The notes: generated from the letters alone by a model not told the origin. Counted from the first letter of the stretch, positions 1 through 7,308 are shown. The stretch: 21,586 nucleotides of DNA from Verrucomicrobiales bacterium (GCA_003506995.1 DNXB01000273.1:2477-24062); one strand, 5' to 3'. Numbers and translations: made by a program.

Positions 1-48
1 GCCGGAGGTGTTGTCGGAGGCGAAGTGGTATTTGAGTTCGGTGCTCAT
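1..48 (-). CDS. Probable threonine aldolase, 5' end only (runs off the window)
   Basis: Only the first 16 codons are visible, starting at an ATG whose first base is position 48. They read MSTELKYHFASDNTSG. The FASDNTSG motif is typical of the extreme N-terminus of PLP-dependent low-specificity threonine aldolases (beta-eliminating lyases, LtaE/GLY1 type), which cleave threonine to glycine and acetaldehyde. The start overlaps the stop of the MauE-like gene in an ATGA junction, so it should be translationally coupled and is the fourth gene of the minus-strand operon. The PLP lysine and everything beyond residue 16 lie outside the window. The identification therefore rests on one short motif plus the start position; another fold-type I PLP enzyme is possible. 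Confidence 0.6.
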   Translation of the reverse strand, partial: MSTELKYHFASDNTSG

Positions 49-455
49 GCCTTGGATTTCGGTTTTCCATGCCACACGAGCACAATGCCCGCCGCCAGCA
101 GCAGCAGATCGCGCAGAATGAGGTCGCGGTAGTTGGAAGTCGCGTCCGAGTGGCCGAAACAACCGCAGCGGATGTCGATGCCGCGCCACCATGACAGAGC
201 GATCGCGCCGAGAAAGACCAGCAGCGAGGCGTTCAGAATCATGAGGCCGCCGGAGCGCATGAAACCGCTCATCACGGCCAGTCCGGCCAGGATTTCCAGC
301 CAAGGCAGCCCCATCGCCACCCATGCGGCCCAGGGATCGCCCAGCAGGTCAAAACTGCGCACGTCATCGAGGAAGGAAATCGGGTCGGCGACCTTCAGCA
401 CGCCTGAATACACAAACACGCCGCCGAAGAAAAAGTGAAGAAGGAGTCGAAGCAT
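45..455 (-). CDS. MauE/DoxX-like integral membrane protein with CGCFG motif
   Basis: This 136-aa protein has about four hydrophobic segments (roughly residues 5-21, 43-62, 70-90 and 112-128). It carries the cysteine pair motif RCGCFG at residues 96-101, between helices 3 and 4. This is the layout of the MauE/DoxX-like family, small membrane proteins thought to support redox or disulfide chemistry of periplasmic partners; MauE itself helps mature methylamine dehydrogenase. No methylamine genes are present here. It lies 11 bases downstream of the AlgX-like gene and its TGA overlaps the ATG of the probable threonine aldolase. A redox-maturation role for an operon partner is inference. No Shine-Dalgarno is visible. 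Confidence 0.75.
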   Translation of the reverse strand: MLRLLLHFFFGGVFVYSGVLKVADPISFLDDVRSFDLLGDPWAAWVAMGLPWLEILAGLAVMSGFMRSGGLMILNASLLVFLGAIALSWWRGIDIRCGCFGHSDATSNYRDLILRDLLLLAAGIVLVWHGKPKSKA

Positions 456-466
456 GGGGACAACAC

Positions 467-1495
467 TTACGGCACCAGTTCCGCCATCGGCAACAGGCAG
501 ATGACGAGCTTTTTGTCCTCATAGTCTTCACCGGCCTGCGGCAGGCCGCGCACCTCCACCGGACGTCCGAAGAGCATGCCAAGCTGCGTGGCAAAGCCAG
601 CCCTAGGCGATTGGGCACCTCCGCCAAAGCTGAGCTGCGGATCGTCGAAGACGCGCAGCAATCCGCCGCCATGCAGGACAATGGGCGACTTCGCATCTTG
701 CTCAATGCCCTGGATGGACATCAAGTCCACGCCCTCATCGCCCAGCAGCCGGGCGGCGTTGAGAGGATCGAGCCTGCGGCTGAGATCGCCGGAATCCGCC
801 TGCTCCAGAATGGTGGCGTTGATGATCGGCGTCTCGGTGCTGGCGAGGCGCGGGAATTTTTCACGCACCCGCTTGTTCACCGCCAGCGCGACGGCTTTCA
901 TCGCCTCAGGGGTCCAGTGGCTGTCCTGCGCGAAGAACACCTGCTGCCGGTCGCGGAACTCCCACAGCGCGTCGGTCATGTCCATCACCTCAATGCCTGC
1001 CTCTTTCAACTCCGCGACTTTGGCTTTCTCCTCCTTCAGCCGCACCGGGCCCGTGTAGCGCCCATCGCGGATCTGCTCGGGGTAAAGCGCCGCGCGTCCG
1101 GGGATCAGCACCACGAGCAGGCTTGTCTCCTGTGCTTTCAGACGCGAGGCCAGCGCGGTCAAACGGGCATGGGTCTCGTTGCTCTCGCGTTTCGCATGCA
1201 ACAGACGGTCGATCTCGGCGTGGGGAAACAGCCAGCCCTCACGCGCGAGATACACGTCGCGATTGCCCTCATGCAGCGCACGCGTCAGCATCCACTGCAT
1301 GCCGCTGCGCACACAGGCGGCGGCCAGATTGGTCTTGGCTGGCGTGAACCACGCCGCGATCTCAAACCCCAGCGGCACCACGAGCGCGATCACGAACACT
1401 TGCACAAGTCTCAGCGCCTCCTGGGGGCTGAATTCCGGCTCCGGCGGCACCACGGTGCGCTTGGCGGGGTCGATTTTGGGCAGGGCGGGCTTCAT
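467..1495 (-). CDS. AlgX/AlgJ-like SGNH-hydrolase-like protein, apparently lacking the catalytic serine
   Basis: The protein has 342 aa from the ATG at 1495, which forms a TGATG junction with the MBOAT-like gene. A GTG at 1519 would add 8 residues. It has an N-terminal signal-anchor-like segment (about 30-50), the REGWLF motif of AlgX/AlgJ proteins (85-90), a PxxAxxYPE-type strand (132-140), and a clear D191-S-H193-W segment equal to the family's DxHW Asp/His pair. AlgX and AlgJ O-acetylate exopolysaccharide in the periplasm, working with the MBOAT protein AlgI. Where family members have a GDSF- or GTS-type serine motif before LR-(I/V)-F, this protein reads GGGLLRVF (276-283), so the nucleophilic serine seems absent. 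That alignment is by eye. It may be a non-catalytic polysaccharide-binding or scaffold paralogue. Confidence 0.7.
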   Translation of the reverse strand: MKPALPKIDPAKRTVVPPEPEFSPQEALRLVQVFVIALVVPLGFEIAAWFTPAKTNLAAACVRSGMQWMLTRALHEGNRDVYLAREGWLFPHAEIDRLLHAKRESNETHARLTALASRLKAQETSLLVVLIPGRAALYPEQIRDGRYTGPVRLKEEKAKVAELKEAGIEVMDMTDALWEFRDRQQVFFAQDSHWTPEAMKAVALAVNKRVREKFPRLASTETPIINATILEQADSGDLSRRLDPLNAARLLGDEGVDLMSIQGIEQDAKSPIVLHGGGLLRVFDDPQLSFGGGAQSPRAGFATQLGMLFGRPVEVRGLPQAGEDYEDKKLVICLLPMAELVP

Positions 1496-2280
1496 CACGC
1501 GGGAGGGAAATGAGTCCACAGCATCGCCATGGCGAGGAAGAACACACCGAGGCAGATCGCACCCTTCCAGAAGGCGGGAGTGCGCAGAAAGTCACGCGAG
1601 TAAGGCAGGCCAAGAAAACAAGCCAGCGCGGCGACCATCGTGACGGTGTGGTAATCACTCCACACCCGCGCTTCCTGGAAGACTGTGGCAATCGTTTTGA
1701 CCGGAGGCGTGAACAGCGCCCGCAGATGCAGCCAGGCATCGCCCAAAGATGCCGCGTCCACCGACAGGCTCAGGACCGTGAGGAGAATCAACAAAGGAAG
1801 CAGCCGGAAAAGTTTTCCAAGTGTGAACCTCCGCAGATCAATCAGCGACTGCGCTTTGTCATCGACCTTGAAGCCCAGCATTCCGCCGAGACCGGTGATC
1901 AAATCTCCCGCGCTCGTGAAGGCGAAGTGCAGGCTTAGCAGCCGCGCCAGGAATCCCATCCATGCCACGCCTGTGCTCAGGCTGTCTGTGCCACCACGCA
2001 TCACCATGTTGGAGAGGTGCCACAGCGGACCAACCAGCAGCACCCACTTGCCAAAGCCCAGGCAGAAGCGCATCACGCCCTGCGCCACATCCAGCGTGGC
2101 CGGTCGCGGCTTCAGCGCCATGCGCGCCGCCAGCGCGAGCGGCAGCAGCACAAACAGCAGATGGTGGGTGGTCGGAAACACGGCGTATGCAGATGGCGAC
2201 GGCTTCACGGCAGTCAATGGCGGAATCTTGGGGGACCGCGAGGCAGGCTTGAAATCTCCGTGAGCGTTTGCTAAGCTCAT
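1495..2280 (-). CDS. Shortened MBOAT (AlgI-like) polytopic membrane protein
   Basis: The protein has 261 aa from the ATG at 2280; an ATG at 2286 would add two codons. Longer reading to 2484 would run through the opposing gene and has atypical composition. The segment at 60-137 follows AlgI-type MBOAT proteins in order: DVAQG..RF.LGFGKWVLL..PL, then a spacer, LST..AW.G, then HFAFTSAGDLITGLGGMLGF. In active relatives the last part reads (Y)FDFSGYSDMAIGLGRMLGF. The following RRWHISLS block and the WHG histidine region are absent; the sequence passes directly to helices resembling the MBOAT C-terminus (about 160-190, 213-226, 240-256). Typical AlgI is about 450-500 aa. Together with the downstream AlgX-like gene this resembles a degenerate O-acetylation pair. 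Membrane location is secure; activity is doubtful. Confidence 0.6.
   Translation of the reverse strand: MSLANAHGDFKPASRSPKIPPLTAVKPSPSAYAVFPTTHHLLFVLLPLALAARMALKPRPATLDVAQGVMRFCLGFGKWVLLVGPLWHLSNMVMRGGTDSLSTGVAWMGFLARLLSLHFAFTSAGDLITGLGGMLGFKVDDKAQSLIDLRRFTLGKLFRLLPLLILLTVLSLSVDAASLGDAWLHLRALFTPPVKTIATVFQEARVWSDYHTVTMVAALACFLGLPYSRDFLRTPAFWKGAICLGVFFLAMAMLWTHFPPA
2249..2277 (+). promoter_or_regulatory. Candidate sigma-70-like promoter for the HNH cassette, possibly leaderless
   Basis: TTGAAA (2249-2254, five of six matches to TTGACA) is followed after 17 bases by TAAGCT (2272-2277, three of six matches to TATAAT). The start codon begins at 2285, seven bases after the -10-like box, so transcription would begin at or next to the ATG. 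The element lies inside the first codons of the divergent MBOAT-like gene. The -10 match is weak. Confidence 0.3.
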
Positions 2281-2284
2281 TCCC

Positions 2285-2518
2285 ATGAGACTGTACGAAG
2301 AAATCGCCAACTTCATTGCCAGGACAGCCGCACCGGAAAAGTTGGCGGCATTTCGTCCTTCCAAAGCTGCTTCGCGCAGAGTCGAACTGCTCGTGCAGAA
2401 GCACAAGGATGGTGAGATCACGAAAGCGGAGCAGGCCGAGCTCGACCACTGCCTGAAAATCGAGCACATGATGCGGATGGCCAAGGCGCGCGCCCTTCAA
2501 AGGCTCGTCTCAGCATGA
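2285..2518 (+). CDS. Small helical protein paired with HNH nuclease
   Basis: The protein has 77 aa, is predicted almost entirely alpha-helical and is rich in Ala, Glu, Lys and Arg, with no signal peptide or membrane segment. The pattern FRPS...(R)VE.L..K.K.GE.T..E..ELD..L..EH..R.AKA is one I associate with small proteins encoded directly before HNH nucleases in cyanobacteria and other phyla; I know no name or function for the family. Its stop overlaps the ATG of the HNH gene (ATGA, 2515-2518), implying coupled translation. An antitoxin, immunity or DNA-guiding subunit role would be inference from the pairing. No Shine-Dalgarno is present. The start lies 4 bases from the divergent MBOAT-like start. 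Confidence 0.8.
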   Translation: MRLYEEIANFIARTAAPEKLAAFRPSKAASRRVELLVQKHKDGEITKAEQAELDHCLKIEHMMRMAKARALQRLVSA

Positions 2519-2958
2519 AAGACGCCGTCTCAGCGGCCCTGCGTGAGCGGGTGCGGAGCCGAGCTTACGGCGTGTGTGAATACTGCCTGATCCACCAGCG
2601 GCAGGCGTGGTATTCGCATCAAATCGATCACATCATCAGCCGCAAGCACGGCGGGCGCACCACTTTCGACAATCTCGCACTGGCGTGCGGCATCTGTAAT
2701 AACGCCAAGGGATCTGACCTCGGCTCGCTCACCCGCCGTCAGGCTGTGCTCATTCGATTTTACCATCCTCGCAATGACCGCTGGGCGGAACACTTCCGCC
2801 TGAATGACGACGGGGTGATCGATCCCATCACTGAGATCGGCGAGGTGACGTGCAGAATCTTCGGTTTCAATGCCCGCGAACGATTGCTGGAACGACGCGC
2901 GTTGTTGCGTGCGGGAGACTTTCCCAGCATCGAGGCGCTGGCGTTGATGCGTGAGTGA
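2515..2958 (+). CDS. HNH endonuclease domain protein
   Basis: The 147-aa protein has a complete HNH/beta-beta-alpha-metal core. The zinc ligand pairs are C21-x2-C24 and C58-x2-C61. The DH (D38-H39) is followed by I-S-R-K-H-G-G, then FDNLALAC with N53, and a CNNAKG segment (61-66). H39 is the expected general base. The C-terminal part (about residues 82-135: YHPRNDRW.EHF......I.P.T..G..T) resembles the stand-alone HNH family of cyanobacteria and planctomycetes rather than restriction McrA or homing enzymes. No intron, intein or phage gene flanks it. It is translationally coupled to the small helical protein upstream and lies about 28 bases before the DUF1501 gene. Its substrate is unknown; a defence or toxin role is inference. 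Confidence 0.88.
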   Translation: MKDAVSAALRERVRSRAYGVCEYCLIHQRQAWYSHQIDHIISRKHGGRTTFDNLALACGICNNAKGSDLGSLTRRQAVLIRFYHPRNDRWAEHFRLNDDGVIDPITEIGEVTCRIFGFNARERLLERRALLRAGDFPSIEALALMRE

Positions 2959-2986
2959 ATCCGGCCTGCTGTTTCGTTTGAAGGGC

Positions 2987-4441
2987 ATGCATGATCTCGA
3001 CCCCAGCCTCCCCGAACATCTCGTCCGCCGCGATTTCTTGAAGAAACTCGCCGCAGCCAGCACGGCTGCGTGGATGACCGGCGCGCCGAAGGCGATCTGG
3101 GCGAAGTCTGGCAATAAAGTCACGCATCCACCCGCGAAGGCTGATGCCTGCATTCTGCTGTGGATGGCGGGCGGCATGGCGGCGCCGGACACGTTTGATC
3201 CGAAGGGCTACCTGCCCTTCGAGAAGGGTCTCGAAGTGAAGCGGATGCTCAGCACCTTCCCGGCGATCAACACTAATGTGGATGGCATCAAAATCTGCCA
3301 GGGGCTCGAAAACATCGCGCAGGTGATGGATCGCGGCACGCTGATCCGCAGCGCGGTGCAGCCGGACCTCGGCAGCATCTTGCACTCGCGGCATCAGTAT
3401 CACTGGCACACGGGTTATGTGCCGCCGCAGACCGTGGCGTGCCCGCACATCGGTTCCTGGATGGCGAAGGTGCTCGGCCCGCGCAATTCGGTGATGCCAG
3501 CGTTCATCAACATCGGCCAGCGCCTCGAAGGCGTGGGCGAAAGCGAGGAACTGAAGGCCTTCACCACCGCCGGATTCTTCGGCAGCGAGTTCGGGCCGAT
3601 GAATCTGCCCTACCCCGAAGAAGCCGCGCAGTCCGTGAAGCCGCCGAAGGGCATGGACGCGAACCGTTTCGCCAATCGCGACCGTCTTTTCCGCAAACTC
3701 GTCGATCAAAGCCCGCAGCGCGAGTTCATGAGCGACTACCAGCAGGAATCCATGCTGCGCAGCATGGACAACGCGTATCGCCTGCTCAGCGCGAAGGAGC
3801 GCGAGGCCTTCGACATCACGCTAGAGCCGAAGGAGAGCTACGCGAAGTATGACACCGGCCGTTTTGGTCGCGGCTGTCTGCTGGCACGCCGTTTGGTCGA
3901 GGCCGGAACGCGATTCGTCGAGGTCACCACCGAGTATGTTCCCTTCTTCCAATGGGACACGCACAAGGACGGCCACACCACCGTGGCGGCCATGCACAAG
4001 GAAATCGACCGCCCCATCGCCCAGCTCGTGCTCGATCTGGAGGCGAAGGGCCTGCTCGACCGCACGCTCATCATCATCGCCAGCGAGTTCAGCCGTGATG
4101 CGCTCATGGAAGGCAAGCCCGGCTCCACCGCGAATGATCAAACCACCTTCAAAGTCGATACGCTCAGCGAAATGAAGCATTACGGCCTGCACCGCCACTT
4201 CACCGGCGGCACCAGCGTCATGACCTTCGGTGGCGGTGTGAAAAAAGGCTTCCTCTATGGCGAAACCGCCGACGAGCGCCCGCTCATCGCCACGAAAAAT
4301 CCCGTCAGCGTCATGGACCTGCATGCCACCCTCATGACCGCCATGGGCATCAGCCCGAAAACCGAATTCGAGATCGAGGGCCGGCCGTTCTACGTCACCG
4401 AGGACGGGAAAGGCAAACCGGTGACGGAAATCTTCGCGTAA
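2987..4441 (+). CDS. DUF1501 family Tat-exported protein
   Basis: The protein has 484 aa from the ATG at 2987, chosen because it places the twin-arginine motif RRDFLKKLAAAS at residue 14. A GTG at 2951 would add 12 residues and overlap the HNH gene. DUF1501 features are the ILLWMAGGMAAPDTFDPK opening block (about 55-75), HxWHTGY (about 145) and the C-terminal FGGGVKKGFLYGETAD and DLHATLMTAMGI blocks (about 410-460). DUF1501 belongs to the alkaline-phosphatase/sulfatase-like superfamily and is greatly expanded in Planctomycetes and Verrucomicrobia. There it usually pairs with DUF1549/DUF1553 cytochrome-like proteins, which are absent here. Folded export to the periplasm is expected. The substrate is unknown. 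It sits 39 bases before the TlpA-like gene. Confidence 0.9.
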   Translation: MHDLDPSLPEHLVRRDFLKKLAAASTAAWMTGAPKAIWAKSGNKVTHPPAKADACILLWMAGGMAAPDTFDPKGYLPFEKGLEVKRMLSTFPAINTNVDGIKICQGLENIAQVMDRGTLIRSAVQPDLGSILHSRHQYHWHTGYVPPQTVACPHIGSWMAKVLGPRNSVMPAFINIGQRLEGVGESEELKAFTTAGFFGSEFGPMNLPYPEEAAQSVKPPKGMDANRFANRDRLFRKLVDQSPQREFMSDYQQESMLRSMDNAYRLLSAKEREAFDITLEPKESYAKYDTGRFGRGCLLARRLVEAGTRFVEVTTEYVPFFQWDTHKDGHTTVAAMHKEIDRPIAQLVLDLEAKGLLDRTLIIIASEFSRDALMEGKPGSTANDQTTFKVDTLSEMKHYGLHRHFTGGTSVMTFGGGVKKGFLYGETADERPLIATKNPVSVMDLHATLMTAMGISPKTEFEIEGRPFYVTEDGKGKPVTEIFA

Positions 4442-4445
4442 ACGA

Positions 4446-4475
4446 TTGTCAGCGGCGGTTTGCCCCGTTTAGGCT
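4446..4475 (+). promoter_or_regulatory. Candidate promoter before the TlpA-like gene, possibly leaderless
   Basis: TTGTCA (4446-4451, five of six to TTGACA) is followed after 18 bases by TAGGCT (4470-4475), with the start codon at 4481 only five bases further on. It begins five bases after the DUF1501 stop codon. If real, the TlpA-like gene has its own leaderless transcript in addition to read-through from upstream. The -10-like box is a weak match. Confidence 0.28.
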
Positions 4476-4480
4476 GGATC

Positions 4481-5440
4481 ATGAACGCGCACCGCCTTCT
4501 CCGCATCGGGGTCACGACTTTGGTCCTGGCCGTTTCCTCCTCACTTCTTGCTGCCGACGGCGACGCCGAATGGCAGAAGGTCAATGACACCATCGAGGGC
4601 ATCAAAAATCCGAAGGAGAAGCCGCAGTCACGCGAGCAGGCCGTCGAACTGCTCAAAACCGGCCTTGTCAGTTTCGACGCGGCTTACGCGGCGGCCATGA
4701 AAGCGGCCCCGACGAATGCCGCCCGGTATGACGCGGCCTTGTTTGAGGCGATGGTGGGTCGTGCGCGTGAGATGGCCGGCGTTCCAGCGCCTGCCAAGGC
4801 CGCCATCAGCCTCGACGACATCCTCAAGGCCGAGGATGCCAAGCCCGAGACCAAATCACAGGCCAGCCTGATCAATGTCATGGAAGCCGCCGAGGCTGCG
4901 GAAGGCCCCGAGGGCGACACCGCCGCCTGGATCGTCAAGGCGGAGAAGCATTTGAAGGATTTCCCGGAGGAGAAGATGAACCGCATGGTTGAAGGCAAGG
5001 TGAAGAGCATCAAAGCCGCCGCCGAGATCAAGACCAAGCCGCTGGAGATGAAATTCACCGCCGTGGACGGTCGTGAGGTCGATCTGGCGAAACTTCAGGG
5101 CAAGGTCGTGCTCATCGACTTCTGGGCCACCTGGTGCGGACCATGCGTGGCTGAGCTGCCAAACGTGATCAAAGCCTACAAAGAACTGCACCCGAAGGGC
5201 TTTGAGATCGTCGGCATCTCGCTCGATTCCGATAAAGCAGAACTGGAAGCCTTCGTGAAGGACAAGGGCATGGAATGGCCGCAGTACTTCGACGGCAAGG
5301 GCTGGCAGAACGAAATCTCCACCAAGTATGGCATCAACTCGATCCCGGCCATGTGGCTCATCAACAAGAAGGGCATGGTCGTCAGCACCAATGCTCGTGG
5401 CGGCCTGGAGGAACAGGTGGCGAAACTGCTCGCGGAGTAA
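4481..5440 (+). CDS. TlpA/ResA-like exported thiol-disulfide oxidoreductase with N-terminal helical domain
   Basis: The protein has 319 aa from the ATG at 4481, giving a signal peptide (about 1-25, hydrophobic core VTTLVLAVSSSLLA). Residues 26-180 form an Ala/Glu/Lys-rich, probably helical domain with no recognised family. Residues 187-319 form a TlpA/AhpC-type thioredoxin fold with FWATWCGPC (active site C219-x2-C222), VVLIDFWATW strand, ISLDSD and the cis-proline motif SIPA (P289). It should reduce or exchange disulfides in the periplasm, or, as in many Verrucomicrobia, serve a specific secreted partner. The neighbours are exported proteins (DUF1501 upstream, CocE-like hydrolase 4 bases downstream), so a shared envelope role is plausible but unproven. 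Confidence 0.9.
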   Translation: MNAHRLLRIGVTTLVLAVSSSLLAADGDAEWQKVNDTIEGIKNPKEKPQSREQAVELLKTGLVSFDAAYAAAMKAAPTNAARYDAALFEAMVGRAREMAGVPAPAKAAISLDDILKAEDAKPETKSQASLINVMEAAEAAEGPEGDTAAWIVKAEKHLKDFPEEKMNRMVEGKVKSIKAAAEIKTKPLEMKFTAVDGREVDLAKLQGKVVLIDFWATWCGPCVAELPNVIKAYKELHPKGFEIVGISLDSDKAELEAFVKDKGMEWPQYFDGKGWQNEISTKYGINSIPAMWLINKKGMVVSTNARGGLEEQVAKLLAE

Positions 5441-5444
5441 GCTC

Positions 5445-7304
5445 ATGATCCAACGCTCGTTATTCACGACCGTCTTGCTGGCCGCCTCGTTGCTGCATGC
5501 GCAGAAGGCGGCTCCCGAAGTCCAAAAGAATGTCATGGTGGCGATGCGCGATGGCGTGAAGCTGGCCACGGACATCTACCTGCCCGCAGGAAACAAGGAC
5601 AAGCTGCCCGTCATCCTGACGCGTCTGCCTTACAACAAGGACGGCGCGAAGAGTTTTGGCGAATACTTTGCCGCGAATGGCTACGCTTTCGTCGCGCAAG
5701 ACACGCGTGGTCGTTACGCCTCGGAAGGTGTGTGGCATTGGATGACTGATGACGGTCCTGATGGCACGGATTGCGCCGCGTGGATTGCCGTGCAGCCGTG
5801 GTCGAACGGGAAAATCGGCATGGTGGGCACCTCGTATGTCGGTGGCACGCAGCATGCGATGGCTTTGGAAAAGGTACCGCAGCTCACCACCGTCATTCCC
5901 GTCGATGCCGTGTCCAACATGGGCCGGCAGAGCATGCGCAACGCGGGCGCGTTTGAGATGCGCTTCTGGAACTGGATCATGCTCAATGCGGGCAAAGGCA
6001 GCAACGCCGCGCTTGATCCGGCCACGCAGGCCGAGTTGAAGGAGATGGCGGACAACCGCTGGGATTATCTGAACCATCTGCCGTTGCGTCCTGGCTCGAC
6101 GCCGCTCAAGCTCGCCCCCGAATACGAAGACTGGCTCATCCAGGCCATGCGCCACGGCAAAGACGACGATTTCTGGGCGCAGAACAACATCCTGGCCGAT
6201 CCCACGCGCTACAAGGACATGCCCGTCTATCTCGTCGGCGGCTGGTATGATTCATGGGCCGGCAACACCTCCGCCAACTTCACCGCGCTCTCGAAGACGT
6301 TGAAAAGCGATGTGTATTTGATCATGGGGCCGTGGATTCACGGTGCGCAGACGAAATCATCACACGGTCAGGTCGAGTTCGGCAGCGAGGCGGCCATCGC
6401 GGATCAGCTCGCCTGGCGGAAAGAGTGGTTTGATCACTGGATGAAGGGACTCGACAACAGTGTCGGCAAATCCGCGCCCTTCGCCAAGAAAGTGCGCATC
6501 TTCATCATGGGAACCGGCGACGGCAGCAAGACCAAGGACGGGCGTCTCAATCACGGCGGCCAGTGGCGCGATGAAAACGAGTGGCCGCTCGCTCGTGCGA
6601 AGCCCACGCCGTTCTATTTGTATTCAGAACGCCACGACCCTGCAGGTGGGCTGTTGAGTGATGTAAAGCCGAAGAACACATGGGCAAGCCGCGGTTATGA
6701 TTTCAATCCGAGTGATCCGGTGCCCACGCTCGGCGGCAACATCTCCTCCGGCGATGGCATCATGCAGCAGGGCGCGTGGGATCAACGTGGCGGCGAAAAA
6801 TTCTGGAACTGGCCGAAACCGATCCCGCTTTCCGCTCGCCGCGACGTGCTCGTGTTTCAAACCGCGCCGCTTGCCGAAGACATCGAAATCACCGGCGAGA
6901 TCGAAGTGAAGCTCTGGGCCTCGTCTTCCGCCGTGGATACCGATTTCACCGCAAAGCTGATCGACGTCTATCCTCCCAGCGCCGACTGGCCGCATGGTTT
7001 CGACCTGAACCTGCAGGATGGCATTGTTCGCGCGCGTTTCCGCGATTCGCTCCAGGAAGAAAAGCTCATGGAGCCGGGGAAGGTCTATCCCTTCACCATC
7101 AAGCTCTACCCCACGAGCAACGTCTTCAAAAAAGGCCACCGCATCCGCGTGGACATCAGCAGTAGCAACTTCCCACGCTTTGACGTGAACCCGAACACCG
7201 GCGAGCCGCTCCAGCAGCACCGCCGCACGGTCATCGCCACGAACACGATCTATTACGGTGCTGGGAATCCCTCGCACATCGTGCTGCCGTGGGTGCAAAA
7301 GTGA
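5445..7304 (+). CDS. Exported CocE/NonD family alpha/beta hydrolase (X-Pro dipeptidyl-peptidase-like)
   Basis: The protein has 619 aa from the ATG at 5445, four bases after the TlpA stop, with a signal peptide ending near HAQ (about residue 20). An in-frame extension back to 5328 would lie inside the TlpA gene. The N-terminal hydrolase domain starts NVMVAMRDGVKLATDIYLP (about 29-47), then DTRGRYASEG (86-95) and the nucleophile elbow GTSYVGG with S130. WYDSW (D269) and IHG (H299) fit the Asp and His of the triad. The C-terminal half (about 370-619) is the PepX_C jelly-roll domain. Families with this architecture include cocaine esterase, alpha-amino acid ester hydrolase and glutaryl-7-ACA acylase, so it cleaves an ester or amide; the natural substrate cannot be read from sequence. 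A hairpin follows its stop by four bases. Confidence 0.92.
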   Translation: MIQRSLFTTVLLAASLLHAQKAAPEVQKNVMVAMRDGVKLATDIYLPAGNKDKLPVILTRLPYNKDGAKSFGEYFAANGYAFVAQDTRGRYASEGVWHWMTDDGPDGTDCAAWIAVQPWSNGKIGMVGTSYVGGTQHAMALEKVPQLTTVIPVDAVSNMGRQSMRNAGAFEMRFWNWIMLNAGKGSNAALDPATQAELKEMADNRWDYLNHLPLRPGSTPLKLAPEYEDWLIQAMRHGKDDDFWAQNNILADPTRYKDMPVYLVGGWYDSWAGNTSANFTALSKTLKSDVYLIMGPWIHGAQTKSSHGQVEFGSEAAIADQLAWRKEWFDHWMKGLDNSVGKSAPFAKKVRIFIMGTGDGSKTKDGRLNHGGQWRDENEWPLARAKPTPFYLYSERHDPAGGLLSDVKPKNTWASRGYDFNPSDPVPTLGGNISSGDGIMQQGAWDQRGGEKFWNWPKPIPLSARRDVLVFQTAPLAEDIEITGEIEVKLWASSSAVDTDFTAKLIDVYPPSADWPHGFDLNLQDGIVRARFRDSLQEEKLMEPGKVYPFTIKLYPTSNVFKKGHRIRVDISSSNFPRFDVNPNTGEPLQQHRRTVIATNTIYYGAGNPSHIVLPWVQK

Positions 7305-7308
7305 AGCA

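Noticed and set aside
323..1513. 396-codon open frame on the plus strand opposite the AlgX-like and MauE-like genes
   Set aside because: It is His/Arg/Gln-rich with no recognisable motif and is the usual antisense shadow of GC-rich coding DNA. The minus strand carries clear family motifs.
1499..1519. Near-identical 21-base segments at 1499-1519 and 19123-19143, each at a GTG start of a minus-strand gene
   Set aside because: Only about 15 contiguous bases match, which is expected by chance in a window this size. In the first case the GTG is not the preferred start.
2281..2484. N-terminal extension of the MBOAT-like gene to 2484
   Set aside because: The extra residues (Ser/Cys-rich) are the shadow of the opposing 77-aa gene, and the ATG at 2280 gives a better start.
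2867..3709. 280-codon open frame on the minus strand opposite DUF1501
   Set aside because: Composition is typical of an antisense shadow and DUF1501 motifs clearly define the plus strand.
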